Assembly (NCBI RefSeq): GCF_030813715.1
Contig: NZ_JAUSUZ010000001.1
Span: 6,944,001 to 7,008,000, forward strand
Length of the DNA: 64,000 nucleotides
Direction of reading: 5' to 3'
Source of the DNA: Catenuloplanes indicus
GTDB taxonomy: Bacteria > Actinomycetota > Actinomycetes > Mycobacteriales > Micromonosporaceae
The notes under the pieces were generated by a model that saw only the letters and a program-made list of their open reading frames with translations, was not told the DNA's origin and ran no database searches. A program made the translations under genes and the position numbers. Shown in pieces: positions 31,869-43,960 of the stretch (position 1 is its first letter; every line of letters begins with the position of its first letter).

Positions 31869-33923
31869 TCAGAGACGGTGGCGAATGCGGTTCAGCTCGG
31901 CGACCGAGCGGGCCGAGAACGGGCAGCCGGTGGCCGCGTGCGGTGCGTCACCCTCCGCGGTCTCGCTGACCGACCCGAGCCCCCACTCGCCCAGGTGCGC
32001 CTCCAGGCCGGTGAGCACGCCGTCGGTGGGCAGCCCGGCCGCGATGCACGCGTCCAGGTAGGGGCCGACCAGCCAGGGCCAGACCACACCCTGGTGGTAC
32101 GCGGCGTCCCGGACGATCCGGTTGCCCCGGTGGGTGCCCATGTACCCGTACTCGGACGGCGCCAGCGAACGCACGCCCATCGGGGTGAGCAGCGCGGACC
32201 CGGCCACGTTGATCGGCCGGGGCTCTGCCTCGCCGCGCAGCGGCGCGTGCGGCAGGCTGAACGCGAGCAGCTGGTTGGGCCGCAAGCAGACGTCGTCGTG
32301 CGCGGTGCCGCCGAGCGGGTAGAGCGCGGGCGGCGCGTCCACCACGTCGTACAGCCAGCCCTCCTCCGCGACGAACCGCCGCTGGAACGAGGCCAGCGCG
32401 GTCTCGTGCGCCTTCGTCAGGTCCGGGTTCTCCCGGCCGGCCGCGCGCAGCAGCCCGGTCAGGCCGGCCAGCGCGTTGATCCAGAGCGCGTTTACCTCGA
32501 CCGGCTTGCCGGTGCGCGGCGTCACCGCGACGCCGTTCAGCCGCGCGTTCATCCAGGTCAGGGCGTTGCGCTCGGAGTCGTGCCGGAGCAGGCCGTCGCT
32601 TTCGTTGACCAGCAGCACCGGTGCCTGCCGCTGGGCCGGCGTTATCGGCGTGAGCGCCTGGGTCGGCGTCTGCAGCATCGCGGCCAGCGCGGACCGCGCC
32701 TCCGCCGGCTTCTGCTCGCGCGGTGCCGGCCGGGTGGCCTGGCCCAGGCCGACGTGCCGGAGCAGCAGGTCGGTGAGCGGGTCGGCGAGCGCGGCGGCCA
32801 GGTCGGTGTCACCGAGCCGGGTCACGTGCCGCTCGACCGCGTGCACCAGCCAGAGCGGCCCGTCCACCGGGTCGTGCAGCAGGCCGGCGTCCGCGGCCTC
32901 GACCGCGGCGTTGACCCGCGCCTGGAGCAGCGCGGCGCCCTCCGAGCCGCGGCCGGTGTCCAGGAACAGTCCCTCGTACGCGGTCATGGTGTCGCCGAGG
33001 TAGGCGGTGAACCAGGGGTAGCCGGCGACCACGTCCGGCCCGCTCGCGGTGTCCACGATGAACGCGTCCGCGGCGAGCGCGAGCGTGGCCGCGGTGGAGT
33101 CGGCCGGGTCCGCGCCGGTGACCAGCTTGTGCGCGCGGTCGTGCGCGGCCGCGACGATGGTGGCCGCCGGCGGCGGGCGCTCGCCGAGGTCACCGGCCCA
33201 GGCCGACACCTCCAGCGCCCGGCCGACCTCGAGCGTGGCGGTGAACGAGCCGGCGTGCCAGAGGTCCTCGACCGGGTTCAGCCCGCGCTCCGCCTCGGCG
33301 CGCGCGAACGCGTCCAGGTGCCACTGGCCCGCGGCCGTCCACCCGGGACCGGCCAGCCGGTACGCGTTCTCCACCACGACGCCGTCCGCGACCGTCTCCA
33401 CGGTCAGCGGCGTGCCGTCCGCCCGGCGCTCGCCGTGCGCGTCGCGCCAGGTGCACATCGCGGCCAGCGAGAGGTGCACCGGGCCGGGCGCGGAGATCAG
33501 GCGGTGCACCACGCCGAGCGACGGCTGGCCGTGCGCCATCGCCAGCTCGCGCTCCAGCACCACGTCGCCGATCCGCCAGCGCCAGCGCGGCAGCCCGTCG
33601 GCGAGCTCGAACAGCTCCAGGTACGCGTGGCCGTCCGGCGCGACCGCGCCGGACGCCCACTCGTGCGTGTAGAGCTGGACCCGGGCTCCGGAGGGGAGCG
33701 TCACGGTGGCGTCCAGCGAGGCCAGTGCGACGTGGCGTTCGGTGAGCGCGGCGTCGGCCACCGCCAGCAGGGCGTGGTATCGCCGGGTGCGCAGGCCGGA
33801 TACGGTGCCCATGGCGTAACCCCCGACGCCGTCCGGCACCAGCCATTCGCGGGACGCGCCGGCTCCCTCCGACAGGGAGGCGCACACCTGGGGACCGAAG
33901 ATCAGCGGTGCGTTCAACAGCAC
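31869..33923 (-). CDS. Glycogen debranching enzyme, amylo-alpha-1,6-glucosidase type
   Basis: A ~684-residue protein with the N-terminal GDE domain (REWLVPDGVGGYAMGTVSG, about residues 22-300) and the C-terminal (alpha/alpha)6 amylo-alpha-1,6-glucosidase domain (GYPWFTAYLGDTMTAYEGL; VNALWINALAG; LRPNQLLAFSLP; GVVWPWLVGPYLDA), covering conserved acidic residues of GH133-like enzymes. It should release alpha-1,6 branches of glycogen. The start is uncertain: GTG 33923 follows AGAGGG closely, a TTG two codons later has better spacing, and an ATG at 34052 would add a non-conserved tail. Divergent from glgX-treY-treZ, so glycogen breakdown and trehalose synthesis share one control region. Confidence 0.88.
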   Translation of the reverse strand: MLLNAPLIFGPQVCASLSEGAGASREWLVPDGVGGYAMGTVSGLRTRRYHALLAVADAALTERHVALASLDATVTLPSGARVQLYTHEWASGAVAPDGHAYLELFELADGLPRWRWRIGDVVLERELAMAHGQPSLGVVHRLISAPGPVHLSLAAMCTWRDAHGERRADGTPLTVETVADGVVVENAYRLAGPGWTAAGQWHLDAFARAEAERGLNPVEDLWHAGSFTATLEVGRALEVSAWAGDLGERPPPAATIVAAAHDRAHKLVTGADPADSTAATLALAADAFIVDTASGPDVVAGYPWFTAYLGDTMTAYEGLFLDTGRGSEGAALLQARVNAAVEAADAGLLHDPVDGPLWLVHAVERHVTRLGDTDLAAALADPLTDLLLRHVGLGQATRPAPREQKPAEARSALAAMLQTPTQALTPITPAQRQAPVLLVNESDGLLRHDSERNALTWMNARLNGVAVTPRTGKPVEVNALWINALAGLTGLLRAAGRENPDLTKAHETALASFQRRFVAEEGWLYDVVDAPPALYPLGGTAHDDVCLRPNQLLAFSLPHAPLRGEAEPRPINVAGSALLTPMGVRSLAPSEYGYMGTHRGNRIVRDAAYHQGVVWPWLVGPYLDACIAAGLPTDGVLTGLEAHLGEWGLGSVSETAEGDAPHAATGCPFSARSVAELNRIRHRL

Positions 33924-34275
33924 GAGCCCTCTGTGATCGATTGGATCGCGACACGACCCATCGGGGTCTTCACTGGCAGGTGAGGACCCAACGTTGGCAG
34001 GCGATGCGCTCGACGTTATCAGCTTCTCGGCAAGATTTTGGCTCCCGTCCATGAGGAACTTCAGGGGTACGGCGAGCGAAATCCACTCGTTGCAACTGGG
34101 TGGATTAGCGCGGTGACTCTCGGGGCATAAGCGCCTCGCCCTTCGGCATGCGCACACGTGCGACCCGGGGGTACGGGTGTCCGGGATCACCGTCGCGTGG
34201 CGTGGCGGCGGTGCGGGTCCGATCCGGCGAGGATGGGTTCGCGGGCGTCCGCGACGGCGAGGGGGAGCAGCACAC
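33924..34275. other. Divergent control region between debranching enzyme and glgX-treYZ
   Basis: About 350 bases without a convincing gene. The AT-richer stretch 33990-34100 probably holds the leftward promoter; the rightward one should lie nearer 34100-34250. No clear operator palindrome or riboswitch was recognised. Confidence 0.4.
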
Positions 34276-36396
34276 ATGCAGACATGGCCAGGACGTCGTT
34301 ATCCCCTGGGTGCGACGTACGACGGCACCGGGACCAACTTCGCGATCTTCTCGGAGGTCGCGGAGTCGGTGGAGCTGTGCCTGTTCGACGAGTGGGACAT
34401 CGGGGCGGAGCAGCGGATCGAGCTGCAGGAGGTGGACGCGTTCGTCTGGCACGCCTACCTGCCGGGCGTGCAGCCGGGCCAGCGGTACGGCTACCGCGTC
34501 TACGGCCCCTACGACCCGTCCGGCAGCGGCGCCCGCTGCAACCCGCACAAGCTGCTGCTCGACCCGTACGCGAAGGCGGTCGACGGCGACGTGCAGTGGC
34601 ACCCGGCGCTGTACGGCTACCAGCTGGACGACCCGAGCCGGATGTCGGAGATCAACTCGGCGCCGTACATGCCCAAGGGCGTCGTGGTGAACCCGTACTT
34701 CGACTGGGGCAACGACCGGCCGCCGCGCACGCCGTACCACCACTCGGTGATCTACGAGGCGCACGTGAAGGGCCTGACCAAGCGGCACCCGGACATCCCG
34801 GTGGAGTTGCGCGGCACGTACGCCGGCATCGCGCACCCGGCCATGATCGACCACCTGCAGAAGCTCGGCATCACCGCGATCGAGCTGATGCCGGTGCACC
34901 AGTTCGTGCACGACCACCGGCTGCACGACCTGAACCTGCGCAACTACTGGGGCTACAACACGATCAGCTTCTTCGCCCCGTACCACGGGTACTCCGCCCT
35001 GGGCTATCTCGGCCAGCAGGTGCAGGAGTTCCGCGGCATGGTCAAGGCGCTGCACACCGCGGGCATCGAGGTCATCCTGGACGTGGTCTACAACCACACC
35101 GCGGAGGGCAACCACCTCGGCCCGACCATGTCCATGAAGGGCGTGGACAACGCGGCCTACTACCGGCTCTCCGAGGAGGACCGGCAGTACTACGTCGACT
35201 TCACCGGCACCGGCAACAGCATGAACATGCGCGGCCCGCAGACGCTGCAACTGATCATGGACTCACTGCGCTACTGGGTGCAGGAGATGCACGTGGACGG
35301 CTTCCGCTTCGACCTCGCGGCCACGCTCGCCCGCGAGTTCTACGAGGTGGACCGGCTCTCCACGTTCTTCGAGGTGGTGCAGCAGGACCCGATCATCAGC
35401 CAGGTCAAGCTGATCGCCGAGCCATGGGACGTCGGCCCGGGCGGCTATCAGGTGGGCAACTTCCCGCCGGTGTGGACCGAGTGGAACGGCAAGTTCCGGG
35501 ACACCGCGCGCGACTTCTGGCGCGGTGAGCCCGCCACGCTGGCCGAGTTCGCGTCCCGGCTGTCCGGCTCCGCCGACCTCTACCAGGACGACGGCCGCCG
35601 TCCGTTCCACAGCATCAACTTCGTCACCTGCCACGACGGGTTCACGCTGAACGACCTGGTGTCGTACAACGACAAGCACAACGAGGCGAACGGCGAGGAC
35701 AACCGGGACGGCGAGAGCCACAACCGGTCGTGGAACTGCGGCACCGAGGGCCCGACCGACGACCCGGGCGTGCTGGAGCTGCGCGCGAAGCAGCGGCGTA
35801 ACTTCCTGGCCACGCTGATGCTGTCGCAGGGCGTGCCGATGATCGGGCACGGCGACGAGCTGGGCCGCACCCAGCAGGGCAACAACAACGCGTACTGCCA
35901 GGACAGCGAGATCGCCTGGATCGACTGGGAGAACGTCGACGAGCAACTGCTCGACTTCACCCGTACGCTGGTCGCCTTCCGGAAGAAGCACCAGGTCTTC
36001 CGGCGCCGGCGGTTCTTCACCGGCCTGCCGGTCGGCGGCCGTGGCAGCGGTGAGGCGCTGCCGGACCTGGCCTGGTTCACGCCGGACGGGCGCGAGATGA
36101 ACGACGGCGACTGGGGCAACGACTTCGGCCGCGCGGTCGCGCTGTTCGTCAACGGCGAGGGCATCAAGGAACGCGGCCAGTACGGCCAGCGGCACTCCGA
36201 CCAGTCCTTCCTCCTCTGCTTCAACGCGCACGACGCACCCCTGGAATTCACGCTTCCGCCCACCGAGTACGGGCAGAAGTGGGAGAAGGTCATAGAGACC
36301 GCCGACCCGTCACCCGACAACCCCGTCGTCGCCGAGGCCGGCGGCCGGTTCTGGGTGCCGGATCGTTCGATCGTCGTGCTGGACAGGACGGTGTGA
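34276..36396 (+). CDS. glgX: Glycogen debranching protein GlgX (TreX-type isoamylase)
   Basis: A 706-residue GH13 debranching enzyme: N-terminal CBM48 (about 5-110), catalytic barrel (about 150-550) with DVVYNHT, nucleophile Asp in DGFRFDLA, acid/base Glu in LIAEPWD and third Asp in VTCHDGFT, then a C-terminal beta domain. It hydrolyses alpha-1,6 linkages, releasing linear maltooligosaccharides. It heads glgX-treY-treZ, where these chains feed trehalose synthesis, as in the well-known treXYZ operons. ATG at 34276 with GGGGGAGCAG upstream. TreY begins one base after its stop codon. Confidence 0.95.
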   Translation: MQTWPGRRYPLGATYDGTGTNFAIFSEVAESVELCLFDEWDIGAEQRIELQEVDAFVWHAYLPGVQPGQRYGYRVYGPYDPSGSGARCNPHKLLLDPYAKAVDGDVQWHPALYGYQLDDPSRMSEINSAPYMPKGVVVNPYFDWGNDRPPRTPYHHSVIYEAHVKGLTKRHPDIPVELRGTYAGIAHPAMIDHLQKLGITAIELMPVHQFVHDHRLHDLNLRNYWGYNTISFFAPYHGYSALGYLGQQVQEFRGMVKALHTAGIEVILDVVYNHTAEGNHLGPTMSMKGVDNAAYYRLSEEDRQYYVDFTGTGNSMNMRGPQTLQLIMDSLRYWVQEMHVDGFRFDLAATLAREFYEVDRLSTFFEVVQQDPIISQVKLIAEPWDVGPGGYQVGNFPPVWTEWNGKFRDTARDFWRGEPATLAEFASRLSGSADLYQDDGRRPFHSINFVTCHDGFTLNDLVSYNDKHNEANGEDNRDGESHNRSWNCGTEGPTDDPGVLELRAKQRRNFLATLMLSQGVPMIGHGDELGRTQQGNNNAYCQDSEIAWIDWENVDEQLLDFTRTLVAFRKKHQVFRRRRFFTGLPVGGRGSGEALPDLAWFTPDGREMNDGDWGNDFGRAVALFVNGEGIKERGQYGQRHSDQSFLLCFNAHDAPLEFTLPPTEYGQKWEKVIETADPSPDNPVVAEAGGRFWVPDRSIVVLDRTV

Positions 36397-36397
36397 G

Positions 36398-38662
<2,265 letters not shown>

Positions 38663-38686
38663 GCGGCCGGAAAGCGTGTTGATTCG

Positions 38687-40423
38687 ATGACGAATTTCGC
38701 CGTGTGGGCCCCTGACTCACGCGTCCGGCTCCGCCTCGGCGGCAGCGACGTCCGGGAGATGAAGCGCTCCGACGACGGCTGGTGGCAGCTCGAGGTGCCG
38801 GAGGCCGGGCCCGGCACCGACTACACGTTCCTGCTCGACGACAACGACGACCAGCCGCTGCCCGACCCGCGCTCGGAGTGGCAGCCGGCCGGTGTGCACG
38901 GCCCCAGCCGGGTCTACGATCAGGCCGCGTTCGGCTGGACCGACCGCACCTGGACCGGCCGGCAGCTGCCCGGCAGCATCCTCTACGAGCTGCACGTCGG
39001 CACGTTCACGCCGGAGGGCACGTTCGACGCCGCGATCGCCCGCCTCGACCACCTGGTCGAGCTGGGCGTCGACATGGTCGAGCTGCTCCCGGTGGCCGCG
39101 TTCAACGGCGATCACAACTGGGGTTACGACGGCGTCTGCTGGTTCGCCCCGCAGGAGAGCTACGGCGGGCCGGACGGTCTGAAGCGGTTCGTCGACGCCG
39201 CCCACGCACGCGGTCTGGGGGTGGTCCTGGACGTCGTGTACAACCATTTCGGCCCGTCCGGGGCGTACGCGCCGATGTTCGCGCCGTACCTGCTGGAGGG
39301 CACGCAGACGCCGTGGGGCAGCTCGGTCAACATCGACGGCCCGCGCTCCGGCGAGGTCCGACGCTACATCATCGACAGCGTGCTGATGTGGCTGCGCGAC
39401 TACCACGTCGACGGCCTGCGGCTGGACGCCGTGCACGCGCTCGCCGACCGCGGCGCCGTGCACCTGCTGGAGGAGATGGCCACCGAGGTGGAGGCGCTCG
39501 CCACCCACCTCGGCCGCCCGCTCTCGCTGATCGCCGAGTCCGACCTCAACGACCCGCGCCTGATCACACCGCGCGAGGCCGGGGGCTACGGGCTGCACGC
39601 CCAGTGGGACGACGACGTGCACCACGCGCTGCACACGCTGCTCACCGGCGAGCGGCAGGGCTACTACGCGGACTTCGGCTCGCTGGACTGTCTGGCCACC
39701 GTGCTCACCGGCGCGTTCTTCCACGCGGGCACGTTCTCCAGCTTCCGGCAGCGGCGGCACGGGCGGCAGATCGACCGCTCGCTCGTGCCCGGTCACCGGT
39801 TCGTGGCGTACCTGCAGAACCACGACCAGATCGGCAACCGGGCGATCGGCGACCGGCTCTCCAGCACGCTCTCACCGGGGCTGCTCAAGGTCGGCGCGAC
39901 GCTGTTGCTCACCTCGCCGTACACGCCGATGCTCTTCATGGGTGAGGAGTGGGCCGCGACCGCGCCCTGGCAGTACTTCACCAGCCACCCCGAGCCGGAG
40001 CTGGCCGCGGCGGTGAAGAACGGCCGGCGGCGGGAGTTCGCCAGTCACGGCTGGGCGGAGAGCGACGTGCCGGACCCGCAGGACCCGGAGACGTTCCAGC
40101 GCTCCAAGCTCGACTGGGCCGAGCCGGGCAAGCCCGCGCACGCGGCCATGCTGGAGACCTACCGCAAGCTGATCGCGCTGCGGAAGTCGCGGGCCGACCT
40201 GTCCGAGCCGCGGCTCGACCGGGTGCAGGTGTGGCACGGCAACCAGTACGTCGTGATGCGCCGCGGCGACTGCGTGGTCGCGGCCAACCTGGCGCCGGTC
40301 CAGCAGCGGATCAGCCTGCGGGCAGTGCCCCGGTCCGTGCTGCTGGCGACCGAGCCGGGCACGGTCCTCACCCGCGACGTGGTCGAGCTGCCGCCGGAGA
40401 GCGCGGTCGTCGTCTCGATGTGA
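38687..40423 (+). CDS. treZ: Malto-oligosyltrehalose trehalohydrolase TreZ
   Basis: A 578-residue GH13 enzyme that cuts trehalose off maltooligosyl trehalose. N-terminal beta domain (FAVWAPDSRVRLRLGG), barrel motifs ELHVGTFTPEGTFD, DVVYNHFGPSG, nucleophile Asp in DGLRLDAVHAL, acid/base Glu in LIAESDLNDP, and NHDQIGNRA. Third gene of glgX-treY-treZ, 24 bases after treY. Together the operon turns glycogen into the compatible solute trehalose. ATG at 38687 (weak ribosome site; GGAAAG upstream). A strong bidirectional hairpin follows. Confidence 0.96.
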   Translation: MTNFAVWAPDSRVRLRLGGSDVREMKRSDDGWWQLEVPEAGPGTDYTFLLDDNDDQPLPDPRSEWQPAGVHGPSRVYDQAAFGWTDRTWTGRQLPGSILYELHVGTFTPEGTFDAAIARLDHLVELGVDMVELLPVAAFNGDHNWGYDGVCWFAPQESYGGPDGLKRFVDAAHARGLGVVLDVVYNHFGPSGAYAPMFAPYLLEGTQTPWGSSVNIDGPRSGEVRRYIIDSVLMWLRDYHVDGLRLDAVHALADRGAVHLLEEMATEVEALATHLGRPLSLIAESDLNDPRLITPREAGGYGLHAQWDDDVHHALHTLLTGERQGYYADFGSLDCLATVLTGAFFHAGTFSSFRQRRHGRQIDRSLVPGHRFVAYLQNHDQIGNRAIGDRLSSTLSPGLLKVGATLLLTSPYTPMLFMGEEWAATAPWQYFTSHPEPELAAAVKNGRRREFASHGWAESDVPDPQDPETFQRSKLDWAEPGKPAHAAMLETYRKLIALRKSRADLSEPRLDRVQVWHGNQYVVMRRGDCVVAANLAPVQQRISLRAVPRSVLLATEPGTVLTRDVVELPPESAVVVSM

Positions 40424-40437
40424 GCACCCCGTACGAC

Positions 40438-40472
40438 AGAACGGCCGCCCGGATGTCCCGGGCGGCCGTTCT
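40438..40472. terminator. Bidirectional hairpin terminator after treZ
   Basis: Perfect 15-bp inverted repeat (40438-40452, 40458-40472), 5-base loop, with outer ACGAC/GTCGT also able to pair; placed between convergent stop codons at 40423 and 40499. Confidence 0.85.
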
Positions 40473-40498
40473 CGTCGTGTGCTCCGATCCGGATGGCC

Positions 40499-42151
40499 TC
40501 AGCGTGATGCCAGCACGGTGACCGTGCTGTTCGTCGGGTCGTCGTCGTCCGCATCGGAGCCGGCGGCCGGCTCGTCCTTCTGGCTCGCGCCGACCACCGC
40601 GACCACGCGCGGCGTGACCACGGCGGCGCGGCCGGCCACGACCGCGCCCGGCGCGGTCACCGCGGCCCGCGCGGACACGGTCGGTGCGTCGCCGGTGCGC
40701 TCGTCCGCGGTGCGAGGCACCGGGATGCCCGGCACCGTGCGCAGCGGCACCCGGGCGATGCCCATCACCGGCAGCGACGCCGGCGCGAGCGCGGCCGCGT
40801 CCTCCGGCGAGGCGTCCTCGGTGCGGGACGCGGCCGCTTCGATCTCGGCCTGCGCGGCCGCGACGACCGCGCTCGCCTCGATCTCCCACTCCACGGTCGC
40901 GTCCAGGTCCGGGGTGGTGGCGGACACGGCCTCCGCCTTCTCCGCGCCGGCCCCGGTCTCCGCGGCAGCCGTCGCGTCCGCGACCGCCGTGGCCGGGCTG
41001 GTCTCCACGACCTCCGTGACGTCCGTCGTGGACGACACGGACGTGGTGGACGCGGCCACCTCGGCCGCGATCGCGGTCAGGTCGCCGGTCGCCTCGACGT
41101 CCTCGCCGGACCGCGCCGCGCCGGTGAGCGCCGACAGGTCCGTGGTCGACTCGACGTCCTCGGCCACCACCGGCTGCGCGGCCGGCAGTACGGTCTCCAC
41201 CGTCTCCACGGTCTTCACCGGCTCGGCCGGGATCACCATGCGGCGGATCCGGCCGTCGCCACCCGGCCGCGGCAGGCGCACCGCGCCGACCTTGGCCAGC
41301 ATTGCCGCGAGCCCCTTGGGCGCGGCGGCCTCGGCGGCGGCCAGCGACGCGGTCAGCTCCGCCTCCGTCGCCTCCTGCGCCAGGCTGGTCTTGGCGGCGG
41401 ACGCGGTCGCGGCCACCTCCCACGCGCGGCGCTCGACCCGGGTCGCCTCCTGGTAGGCCGCGGACAGCCGCTCCTGCGCGAGGCGCAGCAGCGACCGCTC
41501 GTGCTCCAGGGGGGACAGACTCGGCGACCACTCACCCTCGAACGAGAGCACCGCGCTCAGCTGGTCGTAGCGGATCTCTCCACGGTGGAACGCCCGGGTC
41601 GCCGCGCGCCGTAGGTGCCGGCGGCGCTCCTCCAGCTCGTCCGCGCTCGGTTCCGCACTGGACTGTTCGATCTCGTCCACCACGGACGGGAACATCGACG
41701 CCTTGTTCGCCCGCTCGGCCGCCTCGGTGGCCAGCTGGAGCGCACGCCAGGCCGACTGCTGGATGCGCTCGGCCGCCTCCCACTCGGTGCGGCAGCGGGC
41801 CGCGGTCTGCTCCGCGTGCAGCGCCGCGGTGGCGACCTCGTTCGCGTACCGCTGGAGTTCTGCGAGCGTCGACACCCGCGTCTCGCCGGGCAGCGGCTTG
41901 GAGACCACGGCCTCGGTCGGGACACCGGTGCGCGCCGCGACGGCACGCGCGGCACGCAGACGCTGGCGGTGCCGGCGGCGGTGCCGCCGGTACGCGCGTT
42001 GTTCCGCGACCGCTTCCCGGTCGCGGCTGAGCAGGGACAGGCCGAAGAGCGCGAGCATCGCGAACGCGAAGAAGGCCAGCCAGGTCAGCGAGGCCGTGCG
42101 ACCGAGCCCGAGGACCTCGTCGATGTTGGCCTGCTGGAAGAAGCCGTCCAT
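40499..42151 (-). CDS. Ala/Glu-rich single-span membrane protein, unknown function
   Basis: A 550-residue protein of no recognised family. One membrane helix (about residues 19-41) follows a short N-terminal MDGFFQQANIDEVLGLG; then a very basic stretch (RRHRRRHRQR), a long alpha-helical/coiled-coil region (about 95-280, rich in Ala, Glu, Arg) and a low-complexity C-terminal half rich in Ala, Val, Thr and Glu. The C-terminal tail ends in a run of acidic residues (DADDDDP). Probably membrane-tethered with a cytoplasmic coiled coil; similar architecture occurs in actinobacterial scaffold proteins. ATG at 42151 with GAGG 8 bases upstream. Likely co-transcribed after the small secreted protein gene 134 bases upstream. 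Confidence 0.75.
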   Translation of the reverse strand: MDGFFQQANIDEVLGLGRTASLTWLAFFAFAMLALFGLSLLSRDREAVAEQRAYRRHRRRHRQRLRAARAVAARTGVPTEAVVSKPLPGETRVSTLAELQRYANEVATAALHAEQTAARCRTEWEAAERIQQSAWRALQLATEAAERANKASMFPSVVDEIEQSSAEPSADELEERRRHLRRAATRAFHRGEIRYDQLSAVLSFEGEWSPSLSPLEHERSLLRLAQERLSAAYQEATRVERRAWEVAATASAAKTSLAQEATEAELTASLAAAEAAAPKGLAAMLAKVGAVRLPRPGGDGRIRRMVIPAEPVKTVETVETVLPAAQPVVAEDVESTTDLSALTGAARSGEDVEATGDLTAIAAEVAASTTSVSSTTDVTEVVETSPATAVADATAAAETGAGAEKAEAVSATTPDLDATVEWEIEASAVVAAAQAEIEAAASRTEDASPEDAAALAPASLPVMGIARVPLRTVPGIPVPRTADERTGDAPTVSARAAVTAPGAVVAGRAAVVTPRVVAVVGASQKDEPAAGSDADDDDPTNSTVTVLASR

Positions 42152-42285
42152 GTCATGAACCTCATCAGTGAGGAATGGCGGTGGAGCCCGGGGGGACCGG
42201 GAAGGCAGGGTGGCATCACCGCACGGCGGCGACACAGTCATGTGAGAGTGCAGAGCTGATCACGCGGGGTGACCTCAGCGAGGGG

Positions 42286-42693
42286 TCAAGCCAGACACAA
42301 CGGAGGCGCCCGGTCGCCGCGCGGCCCGTCGAGGGCGGTGCGGGCGGCGGTGCCGCGACACTCCGGAAGCGTGACCAGCAGCAGTGCCGCGACCGCGAAC
42401 AGCGGTAACGAGCCCGGCAGTGCCGGTTGCCGGTCGGCCGGCAGCGGTGCCTGAACGAGGTCGACGGCGGAGCCGGCCGGGGTGATGCCCCCGGTCCTGA
42501 CGGCTCCGGCCGGCACCAGGTCGATGCCGCCCGCCGGGGCGGTGGCGGCGACCCGAGGGGCCGCGGATGCATCCGTGGTACTGGATGGCCACCCGCCGGC
42601 GAAGGCGAGCACGAACAGTGCGAACGCCCCGGCCAGACGCAGCGTGCGCCGGGTCACCCAGGTGAGGCGTCCGGAGCGGCTGGCAACTGGCAC
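42286..42693 (-). CDS. Small secreted/membrane protein, unknown
   Basis: A ~135-residue protein with a basic N-terminus and hydrophobic segment (LAGAFALFVLAFAGGW) that looks like a signal peptide, a Pro/Ala/Gly-rich middle and a second hydrophobic segment (LPLFAVAALLLVTLP) near the C-terminus. No known domain. GTG 42693 is a tentative start and no ribosome site is obvious, so the boundaries are uncertain. Same strand as the Ala-rich membrane protein downstream. Confidence 0.45.
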   Translation of the reverse strand: MPVASRSGRLTWVTRRTLRLAGAFALFVLAFAGGWPSSTTDASAAPRVAATAPAGGIDLVPAGAVRTGGITPAGSAVDLVQAPLPADRQPALPGSLPLFAVAALLLVTLPECRGTAARTALDGPRGDRAPPLCLA

Positions 42694-42851
42694 GAAACAA
42701 CGGTACCGCCGGTTCCCGCCGCTCGCAGAGTTCGTGACCGCCGGGGTGACGACCAGCACTCCGGCGTGTTGCTCTTGGCACCCCGCCGGGCGGCTGATAA
42801 GGGCGAAACGCACAAGCATGATCAAAAACCTTCGCGGGTACGGAGGGGAGC

Positions 42852-43808
42852 GTGACGGTATACGGCATCCACAACTCGCACGAGCAGATCGGCCCGGCCG
42901 CGCTGCTCGACTTCGTGACCAGGGCGGAGTCCGCCGGTTTCGCGGCCGCCATGTCCTCCGACCATTTCTCCCCGTGGAGCGCCCGCCAAGGGCAATCCGC
43001 GTTCGCCTGGACGTGGCTCGGCGCCGCGATGCAGGCCACCTCGCTGCCGTTCGGCATCGTGAACGCGCCCGGCCAGCGCTACCACCCGGCGATCATCGCG
43101 CAGGCGATCGGCACGCTGGGCGCGATGTACCCCGGCCGGTTCTGGGCCGCGCTGGGCAGTGGCGAGGCCAGCAACGAGCACATCACCGGCGACCCGTGGC
43201 CGCGCAAGGACGTGCGTACCGCCCGGCTGCGCGAGTGCGTGGACGTGATCCGCGCGCTGCTGGCCGGCGAGGAGGTCAGCCACGACGGCCTGGTCAAGGT
43301 GGACCGGGCCCGGCTGTGGTCGCGCCCGGAGATCACGCCGCAGCTGGTGGGCGCCGCGGTCAGCGTGGAGACCGCGCGCTGGTGCGCCGAGTGGGCGGAC
43401 GGCCTGATCACCGTGAACGCGCCGGCTGAGCACCTGCGCCGCATGATCGACGCCTACCGGGAGGCCGGTGGCCGCGGGAAACTGCACCTGCAGGTGCACC
43501 TCTCCTGGGACCCGTCGCTGGAGAAGGCCGAGGCGATCGCGCTCGACCAGTGGCGCAGCAACGTGTTCCAGCCGCCGGTCTGCTGGGACCTGGACACCGC
43601 GGAGGCGTTCGACGTCGTCTCCGAGAAGGTCGGCATCGGCCAGGTGCGCGAGGTGGTCAACGTCTCCGCCGACCTCGGCGAACACCTCGACCTCATCCGG
43701 GGGTACGCGGACCTGGGCTTCGACGAGATCTACCTGCACCACGTGGGGCAGGATCTGCGCGAGTTCATCGATACGTTCGGCGCGAAGGTGCTGCCCCAGC
43801 TCGATTAG
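42852..43808 (+). CDS. LLM-class (luciferase-like) oxidoreductase, TIGR03885-like
   Basis: A 318-residue TIM-barrel luciferase-like monooxygenase family protein. The start YGIHNSHEQIGP, FAAAMSSDHFSPW, FGIVNAPGQRYHPAI and RFWAALGSGEASNEHITG follow the pattern of non-F420-proven actinobacterial LLM oxidoreductases, with the closing DEIYLHHVGQDLREFIDTFG. The cofactor (F420 or FMN) and substrate cannot be deduced. GTG start at 42852 with GGAGGGGAGC directly upstream. Single gene; about 150 bases without a gene separate it from the kinase. Confidence 0.88.
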   Translation: MTVYGIHNSHEQIGPAALLDFVTRAESAGFAAAMSSDHFSPWSARQGQSAFAWTWLGAAMQATSLPFGIVNAPGQRYHPAIIAQAIGTLGAMYPGRFWAALGSGEASNEHITGDPWPRKDVRTARLRECVDVIRALLAGEEVSHDGLVKVDRARLWSRPEITPQLVGAAVSVETARWCAEWADGLITVNAPAEHLRRMIDAYREAGGRGKLHLQVHLSWDPSLEKAEAIALDQWRSNVFQPPVCWDLDTAEAFDVVSEKVGIGQVREVVNVSADLGEHLDLIRGYADLGFDEIYLHHVGQDLREFIDTFGAKVLPQLD

Positions 43809-43960
43809 TCGCGTTTGCGACTTCGGATTCACCGGTATGGGGCTACTTGGCGATATGCCCCGATGTGTCGGTTGCATGGTGCTTTCCCATTGGTTAGGAA
43901 TACCGGGCGCAATGACGCGACTCCACTCCGCGTCTTCCCCTCATGCGAAGGAACCCGCCG